A stretch of 10,077 nt of DNA from Planctomycetia bacterium (GCA_030618975.1 JAUXCH010000112.1:1-10077), one strand, 5' to 3'. Shown: positions 1-6,700, numbered from the stretch's first letter. Notes: a model not told the origin generated them from the letters alone. Translations and numbers: made by a program.

Positions 1-120
1 GCTCGTGTGGACCGCCGAAGGGCGGCCGGGTCGCGTGCAGACACAGCGCCCCGCGCCGCCGGCGCCGCGCCCGCTCCCCCGCCCGACACGTCCCCGTCCC
101 GCCGGGAGGACGGCGACGGC

Positions 121-126
121 TATAAG
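121..126 (+). promoter_or_regulatory. -10-like box for leaderless start of RluA-type gene
   Basis: TATAAG stands out in an otherwise GC-only stretch and ends 6 bases before the ATG at 133. This is the spacing expected when transcription begins at the start codon. No convincing -35 element is visible. The overlapping AAGGGG could instead act as a poorly spaced ribosome binding site. The call is inferred from position only. Confidence 0.35.
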
Positions 127-132
127 GGGCCG

Positions 133-870
133 ATGCCCACGCACGCGGACGAAGCCCGAACGAGCGCCCGGCAGCGCCTGGCCGCCGCCGGCGTGAAGGT
201 CCTGCTCGAAGACAACCACCTCCTCGTCGTCTCGAAGCCCGCGGGACTCGCGTCGCAGGGCGGCAAGGGGATCGACGAGCACCTCGTCTCCCTCGTCGAC
301 GCGTACCGCCGCGAAGCCGAGTCCAAGCCGGGACGCGCGTACGTCGGGCTCGTGCACCGCTTGGACCGCAACGTCTCCGGCGTGCTCGTCCTCGCCAAGA
401 CGTCCAAGGCCGCGAGCCGCCTCGCCGAGCACTTCCGCGAACGCGCCGAGGGCCTCGGCAAGGTCTACACGGCGTGGGTCGACGGCCGCGTCGAAGCCGA
501 CGAGGGCGTGCTCGTGGATCGGCTGATCCGCGTCGCGAGAGTCACCCGCCGAGCGCCGGATGGCGACGAGGACGCGCGCGAGGCGCGCCTTGCGTGGCGC
601 ATCGACGGCCGCGGTCCCAGGGCCTCGAGGCTGCGGATCGAGCTCGAGACCGGGCTCCCCCACCAGATCCGCGCGCAACTGTCCGACTACGGGCACCCGC
701 TGGTCGGGGACGTGAAGTACGGTGGCTCGCAAGCCGCCCGACCCGCACTCCACGCGTCACGCCTCGTCTTCCCGCACCCGGTCGGCGACGTCGTGGTGGA
801 CGTCACGGCGCCCCTACCGCCCGACCTGCGAAGGCTCGACCGGCGGCTGCGTATCGACCCGCCGGCGTGA
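133..870 (+). CDS. RluA-family RNA pseudouridine synthase
   Basis: Isomerises specific uridines in rRNA or tRNA to pseudouridine in the cytoplasm. With the ATG at 133 the protein is 245 aa. It begins almost directly with the catalytic domain (VLLEDNHLLVVSKPAGL, residues 23-39), so no S4 RNA-binding domain is present, as in the RluA/TruC-like short members. The family signature HRLDRNVSG is at 75-83, with the catalytic aspartate at D78. The third motif, GLPHQIRAQL followed by GHPLVGDVKYGG, lies around 174-198. The frame is open upstream to position 7, but that stretch is Arg/Pro/Ala-rich and lacks family character, so I chose the ATG at 133. It has only an AAGGGG three bases away, or a -10-like box compatible with a leaderless start. 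The gene converges with the AhpD-like gene, 21 bp separating the stop codons. The family is certain; the exact target uridine cannot be told. Confidence 0.93.
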   Translation: MPTHADEARTSARQRLAAAGVKVLLEDNHLLVVSKPAGLASQGGKGIDEHLVSLVDAYRREAESKPGRAYVGLVHRLDRNVSGVLVLAKTSKAASRLAEHFRERAEGLGKVYTAWVDGRVEADEGVLVDRLIRVARVTRRAPDGDEDAREARLAWRIDGRGPRASRLRIELETGLPHQIRAQLSDYGHPLVGDVKYGGSQAARPALHASRLVFPHPVGDVVVDVTAPLPPDLRRLDRRLRIDPPA

Positions 871-891
871 CGCGCCGGACGCCGAGCGCCC

Positions 892-1485
892 CTACGGCGC
901 GTAGCCGGTGTCGCCGTGGGTCTCGAGGTGCTGCGCGTAGAAGTGCCCGGGCACGTCGGGCACGCCCGTGGCGTCGATCCAGCGGTTGAAGAAGTTGAAG
1001 ATCGCGCAGACCGTCGCGCCGTCGTAGAGCTCCTCGTCGCTGAGGCCTGCGGCGCGCGCCTCGTCCACCCGTGCCTGGGTCACCCTTGCCGGATGGTCGT
1101 TCACGACGGCGAGGTAGCGCAGGAGCGCCTTCATCTTCTCGGGGATCGCCGCGCTCTCGAAGTCCTCGCACACGGCGTCCACCAGCTCCCGGTCTCCCAG
1201 CAGGTGCGCCGCGACCACGGCGTGCGCCGACGTTCAGAAGACGCAGTGGTTTCGCGCGCTGGTCCACGCGGCAATGAGCTCCCGCCAGCCCGGCGACAGG
1301 GAGGTCTCGCCGCGCATGATCTCCTGCATCAGCTGCGCGAGGTGCTTGGCAGCTCGGGGGCGGAAGGCGAAGAGGTGGTAGATCTCGGGGATCGGGCGCC
1401 CGTTCTTCCGGCCCGCCTCGATCACGCGGCCGAAGCGGCCCGCCTCCTCACCGGGTTCGTGGTTCTCCACCGCGTCCAGATACAT
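892..1485 (-). CDS. AhpD-like selenoprotein (carboxymuconolactone decarboxylase fold, CxxU motif)
   Basis: Predicted peroxidase or thiol-disulfide oxidoreductase of the AhpD / peroxidase-related (CMD) superfamily, 197 aa if the in-frame UGA at 1236-1234 is read as selenocysteine. The active site reads E69...C81-V-F-U84-T-S-A-H88. Glu, Cys, second Cys and His of the AhpD CxxCxxxH site of M. tuberculosis are E118, C130, C133 and H137, and the spacing here is identical, with Sec replacing the second cysteine. The part before the UGA (83 codons, including a typical IPEIYHLFAFRP segment) and the part after it (AHLLGD..., DEELYDGATVCAIFNFFNRW) are both family-like and in one frame. The start ATG has the Shine-Dalgarno AAGGGAG six bases upstream. 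It follows the M2 peptidase by 11 bp, so the two are probably co-transcribed. The reductant is unknown. The alternative is a nonsense mutation exactly at the redox residue. Confidence 0.88.
1201..1229 (-). promoter_or_regulatory. Candidate bacterial SECIS hairpin, AhpD-like gene
   Basis: In the mRNA, counting the U of UGA as 1, nucleotides 15-20 (CGCCGU) pair with 25-30 (GCGGCG). This gives six pairs, the last a U-G, closed by the tetraloop GGUC at 21-24. An outer, interrupted helix can add pairs 8-10/34-36 and 12/33. The loop begins 17 nt after the UGA, inside the window used for bacterial SECIS elements. Its GGUC matches the apical loop of E. coli fdhF, which sits only one nucleotide further on. 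A competing hairpin (CGGC-GCAC-GCCG at 8-19) is possible. Chance hairpins are common in GC-rich RNA. Confidence 0.65.
1234..1236 (-). other. Candidate selenocysteine codon (UGA) in the AhpD-like gene
   Basis: The + strand TCA reads TGA on the coding strand, with codons TGC-GTC-TTC before it and ACG-TCG-GCG-CAC after it, giving C-V-F-U-T-S-A-H. The family consensus at this codon is cysteine (CxxCxxxH). The frame stays open for 113 further codons of family-typical sequence and ends in TAG at 894-892. Reading it as Sec is an inference supported by the downstream hairpin and by AhpD-like CxxU selenoproteins known from other bacteria. Confidence 0.85.
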
Positions 1486-1491
1486 GGGGGA

Positions 1492-1498
1492 CTCCCTT
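1492..1498 (-). promoter_or_regulatory. Shine-Dalgarno of the AhpD-like gene
   Basis: AAGGGAG on the minus strand, six bases before the ATG at 1485. It overlaps the TAA stop of the upstream peptidase (1499-1497), which suggests translational coupling. It fixes the start of the selenoprotein candidate at 1485 rather than at any internal GTG. Confidence 0.75.
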
Positions 1499-3089
1499 AC
1501 CGCGTGCGCCGCGCCGGGTGCGTGGGCTCCACGTCGAGCACGTCGGCGAGCAGCGCGTCGGCACGCGGCTCCGACCCCGTCGCGCGCTCCACCAGCACGT
1601 CCCAGCGCAGCCGCGCCGAGGGTGCGAAGACGGCTTCGCGCAGCCAGCGCCCCGCCTCGGGGTTGTCGACCAGCGTTCCACCCGGCACGGACTCGCGCAC
1701 GTGGCGACCCAGTTGCGACGCAACGCACGCGCCGAGGAGGTACGAGTGGTAGTAGACCGGGAAGCACGCGAGGTGGATCTTCGCCGCCCATGCGCCTCGC
1801 GGGAGCGGGTCCGGCCGGGCGATGCCCTGCAACCGCTCGACGAGGTCCCACCACACGGTGTCGAGATCCTGGTCGGGGTCCTCGTACAGGCGCTCCTCGA
1901 ACCTGCTCATGACGAGCCCCCAACGAACGAACGTCAGGAGCTCGGCGCGGGCGTGCGCCGCCGCCTCCTCGTCGGGCGGCAAGCCCGCGATCGACTCGCG
2001 CCAGAGCGCGTCGTGGACGTGGCGGTCGAAGAACATCGCCACGCCCTCGGTCACGCAGGCGTGGGGCGGCCGCACCAGGTTCCACGGCAGGTCGAAGTCG
2101 TGGTAGAGGTCGTAGGCGGCGTGCCCGAACTCGTGCAGCATCGTGCGCACCCAGCGCTGCGAGGGCACGACGTTGCAGAGCACGCGCACGTCGCCTGCCC
2201 GGTCGATGTGCGTGCAGAAGGCGTGCTGGTTCTTTCCCTTGCGCGGGTAGAGGTCGCTGGCGGCAAGCGCGGACGAGACGTCCAGCCCGACGCCCTCGAA
2301 CGTGCGGCGCATGAGCGCCACGGGATCCGCGTGGGCAAACGGATCGGACCGCCCCGCCTCCGGAGGCCGGGACTGCAGGAACACGTCGCCCAGGTGCCAT
2401 GGGTAGGGAGTCCCGACGGGGTGCCCCAGACGTGCCGCCACCCCCCGGTCGAGGCGCGCCTTCTCCTCGCGCCACGCAGCGTGCGTTCCCTCCTCGAGCT
2501 CGGTGAGGAAGCGGTCGAGATCCGCGACGTCGAGCTCCTCGCAGACGAGCCGGAGCGCGCGGAAGTCGGGCTGCCCGAGCGCGCGGGCGTGCTCGTTGCG
2601 TTCGCGCGCCGCGGCCCGTACGTCGTCGACGACCTGCTCGCCCAGGCGCACGGCCGCGCGCCACGTCCGCTCGAGCTCGGTCTCGTCCGTCGCTTCCCGA
2701 AGCGTGGCGGCCACCTCGTGGGCCGCGAGGGAGCGGCTGTCGACCTGGGTGCGGAACGTGGCGAACCGCTCCTGCAGCCCCGCCTCCAGGGTGACGAGCG
2801 ACTCCGGACGCGGCACGCGGTGCGGAAGCAGGCGCAACTTCATCCGCGACAGGGCGCGGTGCAGCACGGGATCCTCGATGCGCTCCGACAGGCTCTGCTC
2901 GACCTTGCCGACGCCGATGGGATCCGTGAGCCTCCGGTCGAGCGCGAGCGCCGCCCCCTCCACGCGCGCGCGGACCTCGGGCGTCGCCTCGCACGCAGCC
3001 TCCCAGCGCAGGCGTGCCAGCGTCTCCTGCGCCGGACGGATGCGGTCGATCCAGGCGGCGAGCACACGGCGGGCGGCGCGGTCAGGCAT
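1497..3089 (-). CDS. M2-type (ACE-like) gluzincin zinc metallopeptidase
   Basis: A 530-aa zinc peptidase, most like bacterial members of peptidase family M2 (peptidyl-dipeptidase A/ACE relatives); M3 oligopeptidases are the next closest possibility. The zinc site is H319-E320-F321-G322-H323, with the third ligand E348 in CVTEGVAMFF, 25 residues on; ACE has a gap of 24. Just before it lies the motif CTHIDRAGDVRVLCNV, characteristic of the bacterial M2 group as I remember it. The rest is largely helical and rich in Arg, Glu and Ala. No signal peptide is seen after the chosen ATG, so it is probably cytoplasmic, cleaving peptides. The ATG at 3089 has no Shine-Dalgarno; the preceding mRNA is C-rich and carries a TACCCT box, suggesting a leaderless start. 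The frame stays open far upstream only because of GC bias. It probably forms an operon with the AhpD-like gene. Confidence 0.88.
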   Translation of the reverse strand: MPDRAARRVLAAWIDRIRPAQETLARLRWEAACEATPEVRARVEGAALALDRRLTDPIGVGKVEQSLSERIEDPVLHRALSRMKLRLLPHRVPRPESLVTLEAGLQERFATFRTQVDSRSLAAHEVAATLREATDETELERTWRAAVRLGEQVVDDVRAAARERNEHARALGQPDFRALRLVCEELDVADLDRFLTELEEGTHAAWREEKARLDRGVAARLGHPVGTPYPWHLGDVFLQSRPPEAGRSDPFAHADPVALMRRTFEGVGLDVSSALAASDLYPRKGKNQHAFCTHIDRAGDVRVLCNVVPSQRWVRTMLHEFGHAAYDLYHDFDLPWNLVRPPHACVTEGVAMFFDRHVHDALWRESIAGLPPDEEAAAHARAELLTFVRWGLVMSRFEERLYEDPDQDLDTVWWDLVERLQGIARPDPLPRGAWAAKIHLACFPVYYHSYLLGACVASQLGRHVRESVPGGTLVDNPEAGRWLREAVFAPSARLRWDVLVERATGSEPRADALLADVLDVEPTHPARRTR

Positions 3090-3096
3090 GGGAGGG

Positions 3097-3102
3097 AGGG
3101 TA
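3097..3102 (-). promoter_or_regulatory. -10-like box for leaderless start of M2 peptidase
   Basis: GCGGTACCCT on the minus strand contains the TANNNT-type box TACCCT, ending seven bases before the ATG at 3089. The bases between (CCCTCCC) cannot act as a Shine-Dalgarno. The same GCGGTANCCT string precedes the YcaQ-like gene at nearly the same distance. No -35 box was recognised. The 102 bp between this gene and the divergent hydrolase (3090-3191) shows nothing else I can call. Confidence 0.4.
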
Positions 3103-3179
3103 CCGCGAAGTCCCGGCCCGGGAGGAGGCTCCAACCGGTGGTGAGATCGTCGTATCGTGGACGCCAGCTCCCCCCCGGT

Positions 3180-3184
3180 GGAGG
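3180..3184 (+). promoter_or_regulatory. Shine-Dalgarno of the exported hydrolase
   Basis: GGAGG, seven bases before a GTG at 3192. This decides the start, because the reading frame is open far upstream (back to about 1518) with antisense shadow sequence. The GTG leads straight into a good signal peptide. Confidence 0.8.
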
Positions 3185-3191
3185 CCTCGCC

Positions 3192-4265
3192 GTGCGCAAC
3201 GTTCTTCTCCCGATTCTCCTCTTCGACCTCCTCCTCTGCCTCCTGACCTCCCCGTCCGCCGCGGACGAGCTCCCGTACCCGCCGGGGCAGTCGATCCAGC
3301 AGATCGAGGGACTCAAGACCGTCCTCGTGCTGCCGGACGACCTCGATCCGGAGAAGCCCGCCTCCCTCGTGCTGATCCTCCACGGCGCCGGCGGCACGGC
3401 GACGGGCATGGCGGCCTCCTTCGCACCCTGGGCGAAGGACCGCTACGTCGTCTGCGCACCGAAGGCGCAGGACATGACCTGGGAGCCGGACGACTTGAAG
3501 CGCACGCTGCGCATTGCAGCGCACCTCGAGGGGGTCTTGCCCATCGACCCGAAGAAGGTCCACGTGGTCGGGTTCTCGAACGGCGGTTGGAACCTGCACC
3601 CGCTCGCCTTCGACGACGACCTGCGTCCCTGCAGCGCCACCTGGGTCGCAGCCGGGTTCCGGGGGGGACAGGTGCCCAAGTGGGCGAAGACGGGCCTGGG
3701 CGCCTTGGCCATGGCCGGCACCGAGGATCCGAACTGCCGCTCCGCGAGGGGCACCGTGACCGTCCTCCGCGACAAGGTGCGAAACGTCGAGGTCCAGGTG
3801 CAGGAGGGCCTGGGACACAAGTACCCGCGAGAACTCGTCGACTACCACCGGTGGTGGATGGGCGTCCAGGACGGCCGGATCACGCCCGGAGACGATCGCG
3901 GATTCGATTGGACGGGGGACCTCGAAGCGGCCGTCGCCTCCCAGGCCTCCGTGAAGAAGGGCGGTGTCCTCGTCTGGCTCTACACGCAGGGCGACGCCGA
4001 GAGCGAGGTCGCGCGCCACATCCAGCGCACAGCGCTCTTCGATGCCCAGGTCCGGTTCCTCGGCCGCCAGATCCCGTGCGTCAAGCTCGACGTCACCGAG
4101 GACAAGGCTCCCGTGGAGCGCCTCGGCGTGAAAACCGTCCCCGCCCTGGTCGTCCTCGACAGGAAAGGCAAGGTGAAGAAGCGCTACGAGGGCGAGTTCA
4201 AGGTCTCGAAACTCGCTCGCACCCTGCGCGGGGTCGCGCCCCGGCGCACGATGCCGAAGCAGTAG
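3192..4265 (+). CDS. Exported alpha/beta hydrolase (LpqC/PHB-depolymerase-like) fused to a cysteine-less thioredoxin-like domain
   Basis: 357 aa from GTG. Residues 1-24 form a Sec signal peptide: Arg2, then a Leu-rich core, ending near SPSAA before DELPYP; there is no lipobox. Domain 1 (about 35-235) is an esterase-like alpha/beta hydrolase. It has an HGAGG oxyanion-loop motif at 64-68, nucleophile elbow GFSNGG with S129, a probable acid D179 (AGTEDPN) and a histidine H209 (GLGHKYP). Together these make a plausible catalytic triad. Domain 2 (about 255-350) looks like a thioredoxin fold: a VLVWLYT strand, then TQGD where CxxC would be, and a VKTVPALVVLD strand with the cis-proline candidate P317. 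It has no cysteine pair, so it should be redox-inert and perhaps a binding or folding module. The substrate is unknown. A 10-bp hairpin follows the TAG stop. Confidence 0.85.
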   Translation: MRNVLLPILLFDLLLCLLTSPSAADELPYPPGQSIQQIEGLKTVLVLPDDLDPEKPASLVLILHGAGGTATGMAASFAPWAKDRYVVCAPKAQDMTWEPDDLKRTLRIAAHLEGVLPIDPKKVHVVGFSNGGWNLHPLAFDDDLRPCSATWVAAGFRGGQVPKWAKTGLGALAMAGTEDPNCRSARGTVTVLRDKVRNVEVQVQEGLGHKYPRELVDYHRWWMGVQDGRITPGDDRGFDWTGDLEAAVASQASVKKGGVLVWLYTQGDAESEVARHIQRTALFDAQVRFLGRQIPCVKLDVTEDKAPVERLGVKTVPALVVLDRKGKVKKRYEGEFKVSKLARTLRGVAPRRTMPKQ

Positions 4266-4279
4266 GGGCTGCGTCGGCG

Positions 4280-4303
4280 CCGGATCCGGGTAGCCGGATC
4301 CGG
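4280..4303 (+). terminator. Hairpin from two copies of CCGGATCCGG (possible terminator)
   Basis: Two identical 10-base palindromes, CCGGATCCGG at 4280-4289 and 4294-4303, are separated by GTAG. Because each copy is self-complementary, they pair with each other to give a 10-bp stem and 4-base loop. No T-run follows, so it is either a factor-assisted terminator for the hydrolase, an attenuator-like element ahead of the phosphorylase gene, or a copy of a dispersed intergenic repeat. Confidence 0.5.
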
Positions 4304-4339
4304 AATCGGGTACGGGGCGGGAGCGAGCCTGCAAGACGG

Positions 4340-4345
4340 TAGACT
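4340..4345 (+). promoter_or_regulatory. Possible -10 box upstream of the MTA phosphorylase gene
   Basis: TAGACT within CGGTAGACTCC fits TANNNT. A start site about seven bases on would leave a short leader containing the GGGAG Shine-Dalgarno at 4359-4363. No clear -35 is present. It resembles the boxes before the peptidase and glycosylase genes, but with longer spacing to the ATG. Confidence 0.3.
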
Positions 4346-4368
4346 CCCTGCTCACCGTGGGAGAGGCC

Positions 4369-5238
4369 ATGACCACCAGGACGCACCACGCCGAGATCGG
4401 CATCTTCGGGGGAACCGGGGTCTACGACCTGGAGGATATCCAGGACGTGACGAACGAGTGGATGGAGACGCCCTTCGGCGAGCCCTCCGCGCACGTCCGG
4501 ATCGGCACGATGTGCGGACACCGCGTGGCGTTCCTCGCCCGGCACGGCGAGTTCCACCGCCTCCTTCCGAGCGATATCCCCTACAAGGCCAACATCTGGG
4601 CCATGAAGAAGCTCGGCGTCAGGAAGATCCTCTCGCCCAGCGCCGTCGGCAGCCTGCGCGAGGACATCCCGCCGCGAACGATGGTCGTTCCCGACCAGTA
4701 CGTGGACCGGACCCGACACCGCCCGGACACCTTCTTCGGCGACGGCATCGTGGCGCACGTGGCGCTCGGCGACCCGTTCAGCGAAGACCTGCGCCAAGCG
4801 CTGCTGACCGGCGCGAAGTCGCTGAACCTCCCCGTAAAGGACGGCGGGACCTACGTGTGCATGGAGGGCCCGCAGTTCTCGACGCGCGCCGAGAGCAAGT
4901 GGTACCGCTCGATGGGGTGGGACGTCATCGGCATGACGAGCCTGACCGAGGCGCGTCTGTGCCGCGAAGCCGAGATCGCCTACGCCTCGCTCTGCATGGT
5001 GACGGACTACGACGCGTGGCGCGAGTCCGAGGAAACAGTGGTCGCGTCCGAGATCCTCGAGGTGCTCGAGGACAACGTGAAGGCCGCGCGGGAAGTCATC
5101 TGCGCCGCGCTGCCGCACGTCCCGGAAGGGCCGCTGCCCGAGAACGACAGCCTCGCCTCCGCAATCGTCACGCCGCTGGACGAGGTGCCCCAGGAGACGA
5201 GGATCCGCCTGGGCCCGATCCTCGGCCGGTATCTCTAG
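4369..5238 (+). CDS. mtnP: S-methyl-5'-thioadenosine phosphorylase
   Basis: Cleaves 5'-methylthioadenosine with phosphate to adenine and 5-methylthioribose 1-phosphate, feeding purine and methionine salvage from polyamine or AdoMet metabolism. The 289-aa protein follows human MTAP closely. It has GIFGGTGVYD at 11-20 and the phosphate-site ARHGEFHRLLPSDI motif, followed by YKANIWAMKKLGV. Further on are GSLRE, MEGPQFSTRAES at 165-176 and MTSLTEARLCREAEIAYA from 189. TDYDAW has the two aspartates D213 and D215, equivalent to those that select 6-aminopurines in MTAP over 6-oxopurines in PNP. The ATG at 4369 is preferred over the GTG at 4357 because GGGAG (4359-4363) sits five bases before it. Its TAG stop shares the CTAG at 5235-5238 with the stop of the convergent dehydrogenase gene. 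No other methionine-salvage gene is nearby. Confidence 0.95.
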   Translation: MTTRTHHAEIGIFGGTGVYDLEDIQDVTNEWMETPFGEPSAHVRIGTMCGHRVAFLARHGEFHRLLPSDIPYKANIWAMKKLGVRKILSPSAVGSLREDIPPRTMVVPDQYVDRTRHRPDTFFGDGIVAHVALGDPFSEDLRQALLTGAKSLNLPVKDGGTYVCMEGPQFSTRAESKWYRSMGWDVIGMTSLTEARLCREAEIAYASLCMVTDYDAWRESEETVVASEILEVLEDNVKAAREVICAALPHVPEGPLPENDSLASAIVTPLDEVPQETRIRLGPILGRYL

Positions 5239-6617
5239 CAGACCCCCCGCGTGGGGTCGGACGAGGGATTCGGGGGCGGCGGCAGCTCGGTGGGCGTCCC
5301 CGGCCCCTTGCCCAGCGGAACGTAGGTGATTCCCTCCCGGTCGGCCAGATGGGGCAGGAACCGCCAGCAGTCCACGACCGTACGCGGCGTACCTCCGTGG
5401 GCCCAGACCTCCGGCGGGATCTCGCGGTACTCGTCCCAGGGAGTCGTCACGATCACGAGGTCGGCGCGCTCGATGCAGAGCGCGGCCGTGTTCGCGAAGC
5501 CGACGGCGGGCGGGAGTACACGGCGCGCGCCCTCCATCGCCACGGGATCGTGCGCCGTGAGCGGGATGTCCTGCTCGGCAAGCCGTCGGCAGAGGTAGAT
5601 GCCGGGCGACGCCTCGATGACGTCGGTATCCGGCTTGTAGGAGAGACCGAGCACGCCCACGCAGCCGCCGTCGACGAGGCGTTCCTGGACGAAGTCGGCG
5701 AGCCAGGGCACCTGCGCGCGGTTGAATTTGCCCAGCGTGCCTTCCAGCTCGCGAGCTACGTCCAAGCGTCGCATGAGCGTCCCGAACGCCTGGTTGTCCC
5801 GTGCGAGGAACGGCCCGCCGTACGCGATCGCTCCGCACAGGGCGCCCTCCCCGACCCGCGGGTCGAGCTGCATGGCGCTCGTCACGACGTCGACGTCTCC
5901 GCCCGGCATCAGCTCGCAGATCCGGGCCAGGAGATTCGCGATGCTGATCTTCGTCGCGACGAGAACGTTCATCGCCAACTTCGTGAGCTCTGCGTTGAAG
6001 GCGCTCATGCGCGCAATCGGCGGGTCGTTCTCGCAGACCGAGCGGTAGATCGCCTCCAGCATGCGGCCGGAGCGCTCGTCGCACTCCCCCACCAAGGCCA
6101 TGGAAGGGTGGAGGATGTCCTCGATGACGTGCCCCATCGTCACGAACACCGCGCTGTAGCACAGCCCGAGGTCCTCGCCGACCTTCTTGCCGCTCGACTC
6201 CTCCAGCGCCGCCCGGACCCGCCTGTCCGTGGAACCCGGCATGACGGTGCTCGTGAGCACGACGAGGTGGTACCCGTCCTTGTGCGCGAGAACCTCGCCG
6301 ATCTCGTGGGTGGTCTGGAGCACGTGTTCCAGCGAGAACGAGCCGTCCGGCCGCGTCGGCGTCGGCACGACCAGGAACGAGACGTCCGAGGCCTCCACCG
6401 CCTCCGGGAGGTGGGACGTGGTGTGGATCTGGTCGCCCCACCTCGCGAGCAGGTCCTCCAGCCCGGGCTCGTAGTGCAGGGAGCGGCGTTCGCGGACCCC
6501 GGCCACGGCCTCCGGCACGGGGTCGTACCCATGGACCTCGAAGCCGCGTGAGGCGAAGACCCCTGCGATGGGGGCGCCCAGCCTGCCCAGTCCGATGATG
6601 GAGACCTTCGGATGCAC
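5235..6617 (-). CDS. UDP-glucose/GDP-mannose dehydrogenase-family protein lacking the catalytic cysteine
   Basis: The family oxidises the C6 alcohol of a nucleotide sugar to the acid with NAD, for polysaccharide building blocks. The 460-aa protein has all three domains. The N-terminal Rossmann fold has GLGRLG at 9-14 and D32 closing the second strand. The central helical domain has AELTKLAMN (K213, N217). The C-terminal domain has GVLGLSYKPDTDVIEASPG. A Pro-rich tail ends in RGVC. Two catalytic features are missing. The cysteine of GGxCFxxD is F270 (GGPFLARD, codon TTC at 5810-5808), although the aspartate four residues on (D274) is kept. The NPEFLREG region reads SAVFVTMGH, losing the conserved glutamate. 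Second-step (aldehyde to acid) oxidation should therefore fail by the usual route. The GTG start at 6617 is chosen for GGGGAG seven bases upstream. It is either a half-reaction enzyme or a divergent non-classical member. Confidence 0.88.
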   Translation of the reverse strand: MHPKVSIIGLGRLGAPIAGVFASRGFEVHGYDPVPEAVAGVRERRSLHYEPGLEDLLARWGDQIHTTSHLPEAVEASDVSFLVVPTPTRPDGSFSLEHVLQTTHEIGEVLAHKDGYHLVVLTSTVMPGSTDRRVRAALEESSGKKVGEDLGLCYSAVFVTMGHVIEDILHPSMALVGECDERSGRMLEAIYRSVCENDPPIARMSAFNAELTKLAMNVLVATKISIANLLARICELMPGGDVDVVTSAMQLDPRVGEGALCGAIAYGGPFLARDNQAFGTLMRRLDVARELEGTLGKFNRAQVPWLADFVQERLVDGGCVGVLGLSYKPDTDVIEASPGIYLCRRLAEQDIPLTAHDPVAMEGARRVLPPAVGFANTAALCIERADLVIVTTPWDEYREIPPEVWAHGGTPRTVVDCWRFLPHLADREGITYVPLGKGPGTPTELPPPPNPSSDPTRGVC

Positions 6618-6624
6618 GTCGTGT

Positions 6625-6630
6625 CTCCCC
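6625..6630 (-). promoter_or_regulatory. Shine-Dalgarno of the dehydrogenase-family gene
   Basis: GGGGAG on the minus strand, seven bases before the GTG at 6617. The frame runs open further upstream into Arg-rich sequence with no family similarity, so this site sets the start. A weak -10 candidate (TAGGAT, 6654-6649) lies just upstream. Confidence 0.7.
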
Positions 6631-6700
6631 CGCTTCCGGGACCGCCCGATCCTACAACCGACAGGCGGCGGGCAGGACATTCCCTTTCCCAGCCGAGCGG

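Noticed and set aside
7..132. N-terminal extension of the pseudouridine synthase from a GTG at 7
   Set aside because: The stretch is low-complexity Arg/Pro/Ala with no family similarity. The ATG at 133 leads directly into the conserved domain.
892..1218. Separate 108-aa gene starting at a GTG on the minus strand
   Set aside because: It is the second half of the AhpD domain, in frame with the first half across the UGA. The GTG is an internal valine codon without a Shine-Dalgarno, and it lacks the essential cysteine motif.
1218..1229. Short hairpin CGGC-GCAC-GCCG as the SECIS of the AhpD-like gene
   Set aside because: Its loop starts only about 8 nt after the UGA, too close for the usual bacterial SECIS spacing, and it is mutually exclusive with the better-placed GGUC hairpin.
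1518..3191. Long plus-strand frame antisense to the M2 peptidase, upstream of the hydrolase
   Set aside because: No family character, and opposite a gene with a perfect zinc-peptidase motif. The hydrolase start is set by GGAGG and a signal peptide at 3192.
3090..4403. Upstream extension of the M2 peptidase frame to give a 968-aa protein
   Set aside because: It is antisense to the clearly real exported hydrolase gene and arises from GC-driven absence of stops.
4198..6551. Long overlapping frames over the phosphorylase and dehydrogenase genes on both strands
   Set aside because: Arg/Pro/Gly/Ala-rich shadow translations of two well-recognised genes.
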